Below are positions 50,856 to 59,545 of a stretch of DNA of 64,000 bases, piece after piece. The stretch is from Streptomyces flaveolus. Lineage in GTDB: Bacteria; Actinomycetota; Actinomycetes; Streptomycetales; Streptomycetaceae. Numbering within the stretch: position 1 is the stretch's first letter; each line of letters starts with the position of its first letter. The stretch lies in assembly GCF_000716535.1 (NCBI RefSeq), contig NZ_JNWV01000013.1:1-64000 (forward strand), written 5' to 3'. The notes beneath the pieces are model-generated. The model had not been told where the DNA came from. It searched no databases and worked only from the letters and a program-made list of their open reading frames with translations. The translations under genes and the position numbers were made by a program.

Positions 50856-52658
50856 ATGACCCCCCGAACGCCGAGGTCCACCGCCGAGCCGATAGCGACG
50901 ACCGGCACCGCCCAGACCGGACGGCGCGTCCGCCGCGCCGCGGCGCTGCCCATGCCCGACGGAGCGAGCATGACCCCCCTCGCCCCGGCGGACCCGCTGG
51001 GCACCGGGCAGGACGAGAGCACGCTGCGGTCCCTCTCCTCGGTGCTGGCCGCGTCCCGTACGGCGGAGAGCGAGCCGGAGCCCGACCCGGCCGCATGGCG
51101 TCCCCAGGGGACCGAGGAAGCGGGTCAGGAGTCCGTGGCGGGCGGCGCGACGGCCACGGCCGGTGGACCCCCGCGCCGTCCCGGCGGTGGCCGGCTGGCG
51201 TCGAAGGTCACCGAACGGCCCTTCCTGGTCGCCGCCGCCGTGGCCGGCGCGGTCGTCGCGGCCACCCCGTTCCTGGCGACCCACGCCAAGGACCACATGA
51301 CGACCTACGAGGGCCTCGGCAAGGCCGACCCGATCGCCGCGGAGGGCGGCAGCGCCGACCAGCGCCCCGACGCCTACCCCAGCCAACTGCCCATCCAGGA
51401 GCCGGGCACCGGCGGCGAGGCGCCGTCCGCCGACAACCTGCTGGACCCCGACGCCAGAGCCTGGCACGGCTCCGGCGGCACCTCCGCGGCCGGTGACGCG
51501 CGGACGGCGGCGGACGCCCCGGTGGTGCCCGGTGTCCTGGCCGAGCACGGCTCCGGTGCCGGCACGCCCGCCTCCGGCGCGGTGGTCACGCCCGCACAGC
51601 ACGGGCCGGGCGCACACGCCCTGACCTCGGCCGCCGGCGGCACGCCGGTGTCCCCGGCGGCCGCCGCCCCCGCGAAGGGCGCCCCCGCGAAGGGCGCCCC
51701 CGCGAAGGGCGCCCCCGCCAAGGACACCCCCGCCAAGGACAGTGGCGCGTCCGCGCCCGCCTCGACGACCGGCACTCGGACCCCGGCGAAGACGACGGTC
51801 ATGGCCGCCGCCAAGCCCGCCACCGGCACCACGGTGAAGTCCGACACGGGCACCAAGGCGAAGCCCGACACCGGCAACACGGCGAAGCCCGCCACCGGCA
51901 CCGCCCCCGTCACCGCACGGGCGGCCGCGACGGCCTCGGCCGGTGCCGGCGCCGCCACCACCGAGAAGCCCGCGGGCACCCGGACGACGACGGACGAGAC
52001 CACGGCCGAGGCCCGTCAGCGGGCCACGGACACGGCCTCGGACACGGCGACCGACACCGCCAAGGCCACGGACACGGCGACCGACACCGCCAAGACCACG
52101 GACACGGCGACCGACACCGCCAAGACCCCGGACACGGCGACCGACACCGTCAAGACCTCGGACACGGCGACCGACACCAAGACCACGGACACCGCCACCG
52201 GCACCTCGGACACCGGCACCCCGGACACGGCGACCGACACGACCAAGGCCACGGGCACCACCACCGGCACCGCCACCGGCACTTCCTCCGACCAGGCCGC
52301 CGACCCGGCCCCCGCCCCCCAGTGGAGCACCAAGGTCATCACCTCCACGTTGACCCTGCGCGCCGGCGAGTCGGTGCACTCCGACCGGATGCGCATCACC
52401 ATGCGAGCCAGTGGTGACCTCGTCATCTCCGACGAGAACGGCACCGTCCGCTGGTCGTCGCACACCACCGGGCAGAACAACTACGCCACCTTCAAGGCGG
52501 ACGGCGAACTCGTCGTCCGGTCCGCCTACCAGCACACCCTGTGGTCCTCCCGGACGGGCGGCCACACCGGCGCCAAGCTGGTCATCCAGAACGACGGCAA
52601 CGTCACGATCCTGAGTTCCGGCGATCAGACCCTCTGGGCCGCCGGCACCCAGCACTGA
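50856..52658 (+). CDS. Single-pass membrane protein with repeat stalk and B-type lectin domain
   Basis: 600-aa protein. It has a cytoplasmic N-terminus, one transmembrane helix at about 122-144 (PFLVAAAVAGAVVAATPFL), then a long disordered stalk with APAKG units (51667-51730) and TDTATDTAK units (52021-52200). The last ~105 residues are a bulb-type mannose-binding B-lectin: MRASGDLVISDENGTVRWSS, FKADGELVVRS and IQNDGNVTILS are its three strands. AGGAG sits just before ATG 50856. The topology places the lectin at the end of a wall-spanning stalk. It lies between the 1032-aa gene (71 bp) and the EccA-like gene (36 bp), so it is a T7SS-linked surface component by context. Confidence 0.82.
   Translation: MTPRTPRSTAEPIATTGTAQTGRRVRRAAALPMPDGASMTPLAPADPLGTGQDESTLRSLSSVLAASRTAESEPEPDPAAWRPQGTEEAGQESVAGGATATAGGPPRRPGGGRLASKVTERPFLVAAAVAGAVVAATPFLATHAKDHMTTYEGLGKADPIAAEGGSADQRPDAYPSQLPIQEPGTGGEAPSADNLLDPDARAWHGSGGTSAAGDARTAADAPVVPGVLAEHGSGAGTPASGAVVTPAQHGPGAHALTSAAGGTPVSPAAAAPAKGAPAKGAPAKGAPAKDTPAKDSGASAPASTTGTRTPAKTTVMAAAKPATGTTVKSDTGTKAKPDTGNTAKPATGTAPVTARAAATASAGAGAATTEKPAGTRTTTDETTAEARQRATDTASDTATDTAKATDTATDTAKTTDTATDTAKTPDTATDTVKTSDTATDTKTTDTATGTSDTGTPDTATDTTKATGTTTGTATGTSSDQAADPAPAPQWSTKVITSTLTLRAGESVHSDRMRITMRASGDLVISDENGTVRWSSHTTGQNNYATFKADGELVVRSAYQHTLWSSRTGGHTGAKLVIQNDGNVTILSSGDQTLWAAGTQH
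52021..52200 (+). repeat. 30-bp TDTATDTAK repeats
   Basis: About five to six in-frame copies of a 30-bp unit (GACACGGCGACCGACACCGC plus a variable end) encode the Thr/Asp/Ala stalk of the B-lectin protein. Unit ends vary (KAT, KTT, KTP, KTS). Confidence 0.85.
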
Positions 52659-52694
52659 GCCCACCGCGAACACCGCGAACACGAAGGAGCAGGC

Positions 52695-55600
52695 GTGGCC
52701 CGCCATCTGATCACCGTCGGCCAGGAGAACGGGTGCGACCACACCACCATCGGCGCGGCACTCGCCAACGCCCGGCCGGGGGCCGTCATCAGCGTCCGGC
52801 CGGGCAGCTACCGGGAGACCCTGGTGGTGAACAACCGGGTGACCATCGTCGCCGAAGGCCCGCGCGGCAGCGTCGAGATCGCCCCCGACAAGGGCGCCGC
52901 CGTCACGCTCGCCGCCGACGCCGTGATGCTGACCGACCTGCTCCTGCGGGGAGGTGAGGGCGAGCTGCCGGTGATCGACGCGGTCCGTGGCCAGGTCGCC
53001 CTGGACGGCTGCGAGGTCCTCGGAGCGGGCTGGACGGCCCTGCTCAGCCGTGGCAGCGGCTCCCTCGCCGTACGGTCCTGCCGGATCACCAACCCGGTCG
53101 GAGCGGGCGTGGTGGAGGCCGGCACGACCGGCAGCGTCATCGCGGACTGCCTGATCGAGAACCTCGGCACCTCCGGTGTGGTGATCAGCGAGCAGGGCCG
53201 CGCCGATGTGCGCAACTGCCGTATCCGGGACGCGCGCGGCAACGGCGTGCTGGCCAACGGCCAGTCCCGGGGCGTCGTGGAGGACTGCGAGATCACCGCC
53301 GTGGAGAAGCCCGGACTCGCCCTGGAGGGCGGTACGTCGCTGCGGGTGGTACGCACGACGCTGCGCGAGTGCTCGGTGGGCGTGCACCTCGCGAGCTCCG
53401 CGCGCACCGAGCTGTCCCACGTGCAGGTGTACGACTCCACCAGTCACGGCTTCGTGGTCGCGGAGCGCTCCGACCCGCAGCTGTCGTACTGCGAGACCTC
53501 CCGCACCCGGGGCAGTGGCCTGTACGTCACCGGCCGCTCCCGCGGCTACTTCGTGAACTGCGCGTTCGACACCGCGGAAGAGGCCGCCGTCCACGTCGAC
53601 GAGTCCAGCACCCCGTCCCTGACCGGGACCCGGGTGACGAACAGCAAGACCGTGGGCGTGCTGCTGGAGGGCGAGTCCGCCGCGGAGTTCGACCAGCTGG
53701 ACGTCGTACGGGCCGGCGGGAACGGGGTGTCGCTGTCGACCGGGGCCAATCCGCTGCTGCGCCGGGCCCGGATCACGGAGGCGCGCGGCGCGGGCATCCT
53801 GGTCGCCGGGAACAGCCGCGGCCGGTTCGAGGACTGCGAGGTGGGCGACTGCGCCGGGCACGCCCTGCGCGTGGAGGGCGGCGGCAGTCCGCACATGGGA
53901 ACCTCCGCCCTGCGCGGCGCGGGCAGGTCCGGGGTCTGTGTCGGCGCAGGCGGGCGGGTCACGCTGCGGGACTGCGAGATCTCCGGCTGCTCCGCGTCGG
54001 GAGCCGCGGTCGAGGAGGACGGCGATCTGTCGCTCGTCCGCACCCGGGTGCTGGGCAGCGGCGGTCACGGCGCCCTGGTCGGCGCGGGCGGCCGGGTCTC
54101 GCTGAAGTCCTGTGAGTTCAGCGGGAACGCCGGGGACGGCATCCGGATCGACACCGACCGCTCCGTCGAGGTCACCGACTGCACCGTACGCTCCAACCGT
54201 GGCGCCGGCATCAAACGCGCGCCGTCCCGGGGCGAGTTCACGCTCTCCGGTCTCACCAGCGTCGACAACAAGTCACCGGACGAGGGCACCGACCCGGCCG
54301 CCGATCCGGTCGTACCCGAGCACGCCGGGGCCGGTGCCGCCGCCGGCACGGACGGCGGGGCGCCGGAGAACGCCCTGGTCGCCGAGTTGAACGACCTCGT
54401 CGGCCTCACCAACGTCAAGGAGCAGGTCAACATGCTCGTCAGCCTGGGCAAACTCGCCCAGCGACGGGCCCAATTGGGGATCCCCGCCCCGCCGATGAGC
54501 CGTCACCTGGTCTTCGCGGGGCCGCCCGGCACCGGCAAGACCACGGTGGCCCGGCTCTACGGCGGCATCCTGGCGAGCCTCGGGATGCTGTCGTCCGGCC
54601 ATATCGTCGAGGTGGCCCGCGCCGACCTGGTCGCCCAGGTGATCGGCGGCACCGCGATCAAGACCACCGAGGTGTTCGAACAGGCGCAGGGCGGTGTCCT
54701 GTTCATCGACGAGGCCTACACCCTGCTGTCCGACAGCAAGGGTTCCAGCGTCGACTTCGGCCAGGAGGCCATCGACACCCTGGTGAAGCTGATCGAGGAC
54801 CACCGTGACGACACCGTCGTGATCGTCGCGGGCTATCCGAAGGAGATGGAGGACTTCCTCGCCGCCAACCCGGGCCTGGCCTCGCGTTTCACCCGGACCA
54901 TCGAGTTCGAGAACTACTCGGTGGAGGAACTCGTCACCATCACCGAGTCCATGTGCGCGGGCCACCGCTATGTACTGGACCCGCTGACCAGGGAGGCTCT
55001 GGGGCTGCGGTTCTCCCGGATGCGGCGGGACGCGACCTTCGGCAACGGCCGTGCCGCCCGCCAGGTCTTCGAGGAGATGGTCGACCGGCAGTCGCTGCGG
55101 CTGGCCACCCTGCCCGAGGCCAGCGAGGCGGACCTGATGCTGATGCTGCCCGAGGACGTCGGCGCCGACCTCGCCGAGGAACTGCGCACGGAGGTCAGGA
55201 AGAAGGAGCCCGGCGAGTCCGACGTGCTGGCCAGGCTGCGCGCCATGACCGGTCTGGGGGCGGTCAAGCGCGAGGTCGGCGGCATCGTGAACCTGCTCAC
55301 CAACTACCAGCAGCGTGCCGCGCTGGGACTGCCGACCCCCTCGGTCAGCCACCACGCGGTGTTCTCCGGTCCGCCCGGCACCGGCAAGACCACCGTGGCC
55401 CGGCTCTACGCCGACCTGCTGAAGTCCTTCGGAGTGCTTCCCCAGGGCCAGCTCGTCGAGGTCGCCAGGGCCGACCTGGTCGGACGCTACATCGGTCACA
55501 CCGCGCAGCTGACCACCGAGAAGTTCGAGGAGGCCGTCGGCGGTGTGCTCTTCATCGACGAGGCGTACACCCTGACGCCCGAGAACTCGCCGCAGGATTT

Positions 55601-56045
55601 CGGCCGGGAGGCCGTGGACACCTTGCTGAAGCTGATGGAGGACCGCCGTGACGAGGTCGTGGTGATCGTCGCCGGCTATCCGGCGGAGATGGCCCGGTTC
55701 CTGGAGTCCAACCCGGGCCTGGCCTCCCGTTTCTCCCGGCACGTCACCTTCGAGGACTACTCCACCGACGAGCTGCTGTCGATCATGGAGGAGCAGGCGT
55801 CGACGGCGGGCTACGTGTGCGCGCCGCAGACCAAGGAGGCGCTGCGCATCCACCTCGACGGCCTGCCGCGCACCAAGAGCTTCGGCAACGCGCGACTCGC
55901 CCGACAGCTGCTGGAGACCATGATGACGCGGCAGGCGGGCCGACTGGCCTCCCTGCCCGCACCCGACCTGGAGGCGCTCACCACGTTGCTCCCGGAGGAC
56001 CTGCCCGAGGCGGCGCTGGTGGCGTTGCCGGGCACGGAAGGGTGA
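52695..56045 (+). CDS. EccA-like double AAA+ ATPase with N-terminal beta-helix
   Basis: 1116-aa cytoplasmic protein. Residues 1 to about 520 are a right-handed parallel beta-helix of roughly 23-residue turns (GSVIADCLIENLGTSGVVIS; GVVEDCEITAVEKPGLAL; GRFEDCEVGDCAGHALRV). Two CbbX/EccA-type AAA+ modules follow. The first has Walker [10 protein letters not shown] at 609 and LFIDEAYTLL; the second has Walker A at 892 and LFIDEAYTLTPE. EccA in ESX systems has a TPR N-terminus and one AAA; here the TPR is replaced by a beta-helix and the ATPase is doubled. It probably unfolds or recycles T7SS substrates or chaperones. GTG 52695 has AAGGAG 5 nt upstream. Confidence 0.85.
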   Translation: MARHLITVGQENGCDHTTIGAALANARPGAVISVRPGSYRETLVVNNRVTIVAEGPRGSVEIAPDKGAAVTLAADAVMLTDLLLRGGEGELPVIDAVRGQVALDGCEVLGAGWTALLSRGSGSLAVRSCRITNPVGAGVVEAGTTGSVIADCLIENLGTSGVVISEQGRADVRNCRIRDARGNGVLANGQSRGVVEDCEITAVEKPGLALEGGTSLRVVRTTLRECSVGVHLASSARTELSHVQVYDSTSHGFVVAERSDPQLSYCETSRTRGSGLYVTGRSRGYFVNCAFDTAEEAAVHVDESSTPSLTGTRVTNSKTVGVLLEGESAAEFDQLDVVRAGGNGVSLSTGANPLLRRARITEARGAGILVAGNSRGRFEDCEVGDCAGHALRVEGGGSPHMGTSALRGAGRSGVCVGAGGRVTLRDCEISGCSASGAAVEEDGDLSLVRTRVLGSGGHGALVGAGGRVSLKSCEFSGNAGDGIRIDTDRSVEVTDCTVRSNRGAGIKRAPSRGEFTLSGLTSVDNKSPDEGTDPAADPVVPEHAGAGAAAGTDGGAPENALVAELNDLVGLTNVKEQVNMLVSLGKLAQRRAQLGIPAPPMSRHLVFAGPPGTGKTTVARLYGGILASLGMLSSGHIVEVARADLVAQVIGGTAIKTTEVFEQAQGGVLFIDEAYTLLSDSKGSSVDFGQEAIDTLVKLIEDHRDDTVVIVAGYPKEMEDFLAANPGLASRFTRTIEFENYSVEELVTITESMCAGHRYVLDPLTREALGLRFSRMRRDATFGNGRAARQVFEEMVDRQSLRLATLPEASEADLMLMLPEDVGADLAEELRTEVRKKEPGESDVLARLRAMTGLGAVKREVGGIVNLLTNYQQRAALGLPTPSVSHHAVFSGPPGTGKTTVARLYADLLKSFGVLPQGQLVEVARADLVGRYIGHTAQLTTEKFEEAVGGVLFIDEAYTLTPENSPQDFGREAVDTLLKLMEDRRDEVVVIVAGYPAEMARFLESNPGLASRFSRHVTFEDYSTDELLSIMEEQASTAGYVCAPQTKEALRIHLDGLPRTKSFGNARLARQLLETMMTRQAGRLASLPAPDLEALTTLLPEDLPEAALVALPGTEG

Positions 56046-56253
56046 GGTGCGGTGACGTCCCCATGGCGAGCGGCGTCGGCCGGGCGCCACGGGCGCTGCG
56101 CGGACCGGGTGCGATGACTGCGCCACCCGGGAGGCGATGCCGAGCTGCGGGCAGATCGGGTACAGGTGTGCGCCGTTCCGGCCGGCCTTGAGAGTGCCGG
56201 GCAGGTCGTCGTCACCGGCGGGCGCCGGCCCGGTGACCGACCGTGCGGTCGTC

Positions 56254-56364
56254 CCGGCCTCGGCCGTCGCCTTCGTCGAGGCGGTGGCGCGGAGACACGG
56301 CGGTGCGTCGGTGACCGTCGGCTCCGACGGCCGCCGCGGTGATGCCGGCGACGTACTGACCGCA
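56254..56364 (+). pseudogene. HPr/DhaM-like remnant
   Basis: The forward frame reads PASAVAFVEAVARRHGG and then ASVTVGSDGRRGDAGDVL. This resembles the second half of an HPr-type phosphocarrier domain (RPAxxFVxAxA..VTV..G..VDAxSVL) as found in PtsH or DhaM. The phosphorylated His is not present, and the sequence diverges on both sides. Confidence 0.35.
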
Positions 56365-56450
56365 CCCGGTCCCCGGCCGCTCCGGTCACCGCGGGCAGTG
56401 CCGTGGGACCGCGGTCCGCGACGCCGCACGACCGGAGAGAGGAGAACTGC

Positions 56451-56594
56451 GTGAGCCGGGGCATGCGGACCCCTTCGGCGTCCGGGGCGGAGACGGGGAT
56501 GTTCCCGTCCGGGACGCCGTCAGCGGGGCCGGTGCCCGGTGCCGGAACCGGTACGCACACAGCCCGTGGCATCGTGGCCGGCTCCCGGTTGTGA
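56451..56594 (+). CDS. Possible 47-aa peptide with strong ribosome site
   Basis: GTG 56451 follows GAGAGGAG at 56437-56444 with 6-nt spacing, the best ribosome site in this region. The peptide (VSRGMRTPSASG to GIVAGSRL) is Gly/Pro/Thr-rich with no recognisable domain. Base composition does not strongly favour coding, and it may be chance. Confidence 0.25.
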   Translation: MSRGMRTPSASGAETGMFPSGTPSAGPVPGAGTGTHTARGIVAGSRL

Positions 56595-56644
56595 CCGGTG
56601 GGAGCCTCTTCCGGCGTCGAACGGCTCACGGTCCGCTCACTGGT

Positions 56645-58045
56645 TCAGGGCCTTCCGACGGGCTCCGGCCGGTGCGACGTCACGGACACGGCGTGCCGCA
56701 AGCCGTGCCGGACAGTCAGCCCGCGCAGCCGCTCATCGTCCCGTGCGCCGAGAACGCCGTGGACGTGCACCACGGCCCTGACACAGACCTCGGGCTCCAA
56801 CTGCCCGAACAGCGTCCCCAGCTCCGGCCACAGGGAGTCGTCGAGCGGACCGTGCGAGTCCCAGGGCCCGAGGTCGATGGCGACGGCGTCGGCGCGGGCG
56901 GGGCGGGCGGTGACGAGGAACGGCGGTTCGGCGTCACGCGGTCCGATCCACAGGCCCGACGGGGTCACGCAGGCCTTCCAGTCCCGGCCCAGCGACAGCG
57001 CGCCGGGCTCGGTGCCGCTCAGTACCGCAGGCACCCGCCATTGCGTCACGCGCGCCGGCCGGCTGCCCTCGCCCATCGCCGGCCCGTGGGCCAGGGTCCG
57101 GGCGAAGGGCCGCCAGGCGGGCCGGCCCTCCTCGTCGAGCAGGTACTGGTCCGCGGCGGCGTCGCCGGCCGAGACGCCCTCCGGGACGGCCCTGCCGTTC
57201 ATGACGGGCACTCCCACCGCCACGTCGACTTCGCGGCCCAAGAGGGCCGACACCCCCTGAGCGGTCCGTGACATCGGCACTCCCGCCAGGGAAACCAAGC
57301 GTAGCGAGCCGCGGACCTGCTCGGGGAGCGCCCCCAGGACCACCGCGAGGACGGCGGCGGGAGTCTGCGGCGAGGTGACGATCAGCTGCGGCCGGCCGTA
57401 CTCCGGCGGTACCGCGTGCAGCCGGGCGTGGGTGGCGGGGGACACCGGTCCCGCGGGCCGTACGGCCAGCCCGGCCGGTACGGGTTCGACGATGTGCCCG
57501 GCCAGTACCTGGCGGCCCACCCGCCGCACCGCGATCTCCCAGTCGGGAATGGGCAGATGACTGCTCACGTGCCGGGTGGCCGAGCCGGGCGAGAAGTGCC
57601 ACCAGCCGCCGGGACCCCCCGGGTGGCCGGGTGCGAAGAGACAACCCGCCGTCGTCACCAGTGCGGACCCGGCAGTGGCCAGGACGTCCATGCCCCAGCG
57701 TTCGCTGATCAGCCGGGCCGGCGACGGTCTGTCGCCCACCTCGTGGGCGCCCTCGGACATCACCAGTGTCAGCAGGCGCACCTGCGCCTCCCGGCAGGCC
57801 TCCAGCGCGGGCGCCAGCAGCCGGCCCAGGCCTTCCGCGCCGTCCTCGACCGAGGGCACGCCGACCACGACGACCGCCTCGTTCGGCCGGGTGGGGCCGA
57901 GCCGGTCGGCGAGCCGAGTGAGCCACACCGGCGGTCTGCTCCCCGAGTGCACCAGATACAGGTGCTCGCCGACGGGAGTGACCGTGGACGCCGTCGCCGT
58001 GTCGTGTCGAGCGCGGCCCGGGTCTCCCGCGGGGATGACGGTCAT
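56645..58045 (-). CDS. Paralogue of the 1032-aa T7SS-associated protein's N-terminal domain
   Basis: 466-aa soluble protein, homologous over its full length to residues 1-450 of the product at 47686. Shared strings include LYLVHSGSRPPVWLT, VRLLTLVMSEGA, RLISERWGMDVLATAGSA, GGWWHFSPG, LPIPDWE, EPVPAGLAVRPAG and AVVHVHGVLGA. It lacks the repeats and the ART-like tail. It is on the opposite strand, separated by the lectin and EccA-like genes, so it arose by inverted duplication. No catalytic motif is obvious. ATG 58045 fits the paralogue's start. Confidence 0.75.
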   Translation of the reverse strand: MTVIPAGDPGRARHDTATASTVTPVGEHLYLVHSGSRPPVWLTRLADRLGPTRPNEAVVVVGVPSVEDGAEGLGRLLAPALEACREAQVRLLTLVMSEGAHEVGDRPSPARLISERWGMDVLATAGSALVTTAGCLFAPGHPGGPGGWWHFSPGSATRHVSSHLPIPDWEIAVRRVGRQVLAGHIVEPVPAGLAVRPAGPVSPATHARLHAVPPEYGRPQLIVTSPQTPAAVLAVVLGALPEQVRGSLRLVSLAGVPMSRTAQGVSALLGREVDVAVGVPVMNGRAVPEGVSAGDAAADQYLLDEEGRPAWRPFARTLAHGPAMGEGSRPARVTQWRVPAVLSGTEPGALSLGRDWKACVTPSGLWIGPRDAEPPFLVTARPARADAVAIDLGPWDSHGPLDDSLWPELGTLFGQLEPEVCVRAVVHVHGVLGARDDERLRGLTVRHGLRHAVSVTSHRPEPVGRP

Positions 58046-59062
58046 GCGGCCTCACAGTCCATGGTCACGACGGAAGGAGACACGGATGGCACGACCCGGA
58101 CCCGCATGGTGAACTCGTTGTGGTCCCCGTGCTCACATATGCCCGCCGAACTCCGGTCCCGGCACACGTATCTCGGGGCCGGAGTCTACCGCGAACGGGA
58201 GTTGGCGCGGTGAGCCGTTTCCTCCGGCAGCGACGGCGCTGTGGCCGTGGTTCCGGGCATGTGAGACGCGCAGGTCGCTGCGCGGGGCGGCGGGCCGGGT
58301 GGGGTTCATACGTGCCTGTTCCACCGGGGGGCGAAGAGCACCGGCGACGCGGACACCGGCCGGCCGGGTGGTACGCAATCGGCAGGGGCTGACGTGCCGC
58401 GTCGGCGAACGGCCAGTCGGATGACGTATGTACCCCCCAATGGGCGATGCCACATCCTGGGCAGGGGTATGCCCTCGTCCTGGGTGTGCCGCCCGGCACC
58501 CTCAAGAGCCGTCGGCACAACGCCCCGCCCAAGCTGCGCGCGGTCGCGCGGACCGAGGCGGGGCAGTGGCGGACCAGGGTCGGGCCATCGGCACCGCTCG
58601 TCGTCTGCGGCATCGGTCCCGCCCGGCGGAAGGTGCGGCGCCGGCGTCGGCGTGACGCGGCCGGTCCTGGTGGGTGACGCACCTCTCCAGAGCCGAGTCG
58701 GCCGCCGGCGGAACGTCTCGCCCCCGCTCGGTGCCATGCTGCCTCCGGTCGCGCCCCGTGGGCCGGCCTGTGGGCCGCCCGGGGAGTACCGGATGTGGGC
58801 GCCCGACCGGAGCACGCCGGACGCGGCGGGATCGGCGTCCCGCCCAGCTCGATCTCCCCGGCCGCGTAGCGGCTGGTCGAGCGCGGTTTCTGCCCGGACG
58901 ACCCCTGCCGGCGAAACCACCGGCCAATCACTCACATGTGTGATGCGCCCGCCCAGGGGCCGACAACACCATGTCGTACACAGCGCCGGCGCCGTGAGGT
59001 GTCGACTGGAGCGGCGAGTGAGGAGACCTCAGGTGCCTGGCTTCACCCGTGGAAGGGACGAC
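58046..59062. other. 1-kb region without intact gene
   Basis: Upstream of the SPW gene. Apart from the ECF-sigma scrap at 58459-58551, frames here have Arg/Pro/Gly-rich shadow composition. No clear promoter or terminator was identified. Confidence 0.5.
58459..58551 (+). pseudogene. ECF sigma-factor region 4 remnant
   Basis: GQGYALVLGVPPGTLKSRRH followed by NAPPKLRAVAR matches the region-4 helix-turn-helix of ECF sigma factors (YAEIA..LGVPxGTVKSRLHRARxKLR), with altered residues in the first helix. No region 2 is found upstream, so it is a relic. Confidence 0.55.
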
Positions 59063-59473
59063 ATGGCGTGGCATCCGGATGCCTTCGAGACGCGGGCGCG
59101 TCGCGTCCGTGTCCTCGGCGGCCACGAGGTGGCGCTGGTCAACGGCCCGGTCTTCCTGGTCGGCCTGTTCTACGCCGTGTCCCCGTGGGTGCTGGGCTTC
59201 GCCGCCGCACACCACGACCTCGCCGTGCACGACCTGGTCGTGGGCTGCGCCATCTGCTTCCTGGCCGTCGGCTTCACGGTGGCCCCCGAGCGCATGACCG
59301 GGCTGAGCGCCGCTCTCGGGGTGACCGGCCTGTGGATGGCGTGCTCGCCCTGGGTGGTGGTCCGGCACCCCGGACGCGCCGCCGCCGTCGACGGCCTGAT
59401 CCTCGGCGCGCTCGCCCTGGTCCTCGGCCTGCTGTCCACCGTCCTGGTCCGGCGCGCCAACCGCGTCCCGTGA
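59063..59473 (+). CDS. SPW-repeat membrane protein
   Basis: 136-aa small membrane protein with two SPW motifs (YAVSPWVLGF and MACSPWVVVR), each at the end of a hydrophobic hairpin, giving four membrane segments in all (GPVFLVGLFYAV, LVVGCAICFLAVGF, AALGVTGLWMAC, ILGALALVLGLLSTV). SPW-repeat proteins are common in actinomycetes; their function is unknown. GGAAGGGA at 59051-59058 precedes ATG 59063. It lies 72 bp upstream of ftsH on the same strand and may be co-transcribed. The FtsH membrane-protein quality-control role makes a functional pairing possible but unproven. Confidence 0.88.
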   Translation: MAWHPDAFETRARRVRVLGGHEVALVNGPVFLVGLFYAVSPWVLGFAAAHHDLAVHDLVVGCAICFLAVGFTVAPERMTGLSAALGVTGLWMACSPWVVVRHPGRAAAVDGLILGALALVLGLLSTVLVRRANRVP

Positions 59474-59545
59474 CCAGCCACCCCCGTACGCACCCTTACC
59501 GGCCCGTCCGCTGACGGGCACCGCGTCCCCGCAAGGAGAAGTCCG

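Larger units (their letters stand above)
56046..56644. other. 600-bp degenerate region after the EccA-like gene
   Basis: Holds the HPr-like scrap and one small candidate frame listed separately. No other supported gene and no strong terminator were seen. Confidence 0.4.

Noticed and set aside
52021..52200. Possible CRISPR-like or minisatellite array
   Set aside because: Units are contiguous, in frame and without spacers. They encode the Thr/Asp/Ala stalk of a membrane protein.
58306..58935. 209-codon minus-strand frame in the gap before the SPW gene
   Set aside because: Arg/Pro/Gly-rich with no motif; the opposite strand shows an ECF-sigma relic instead.
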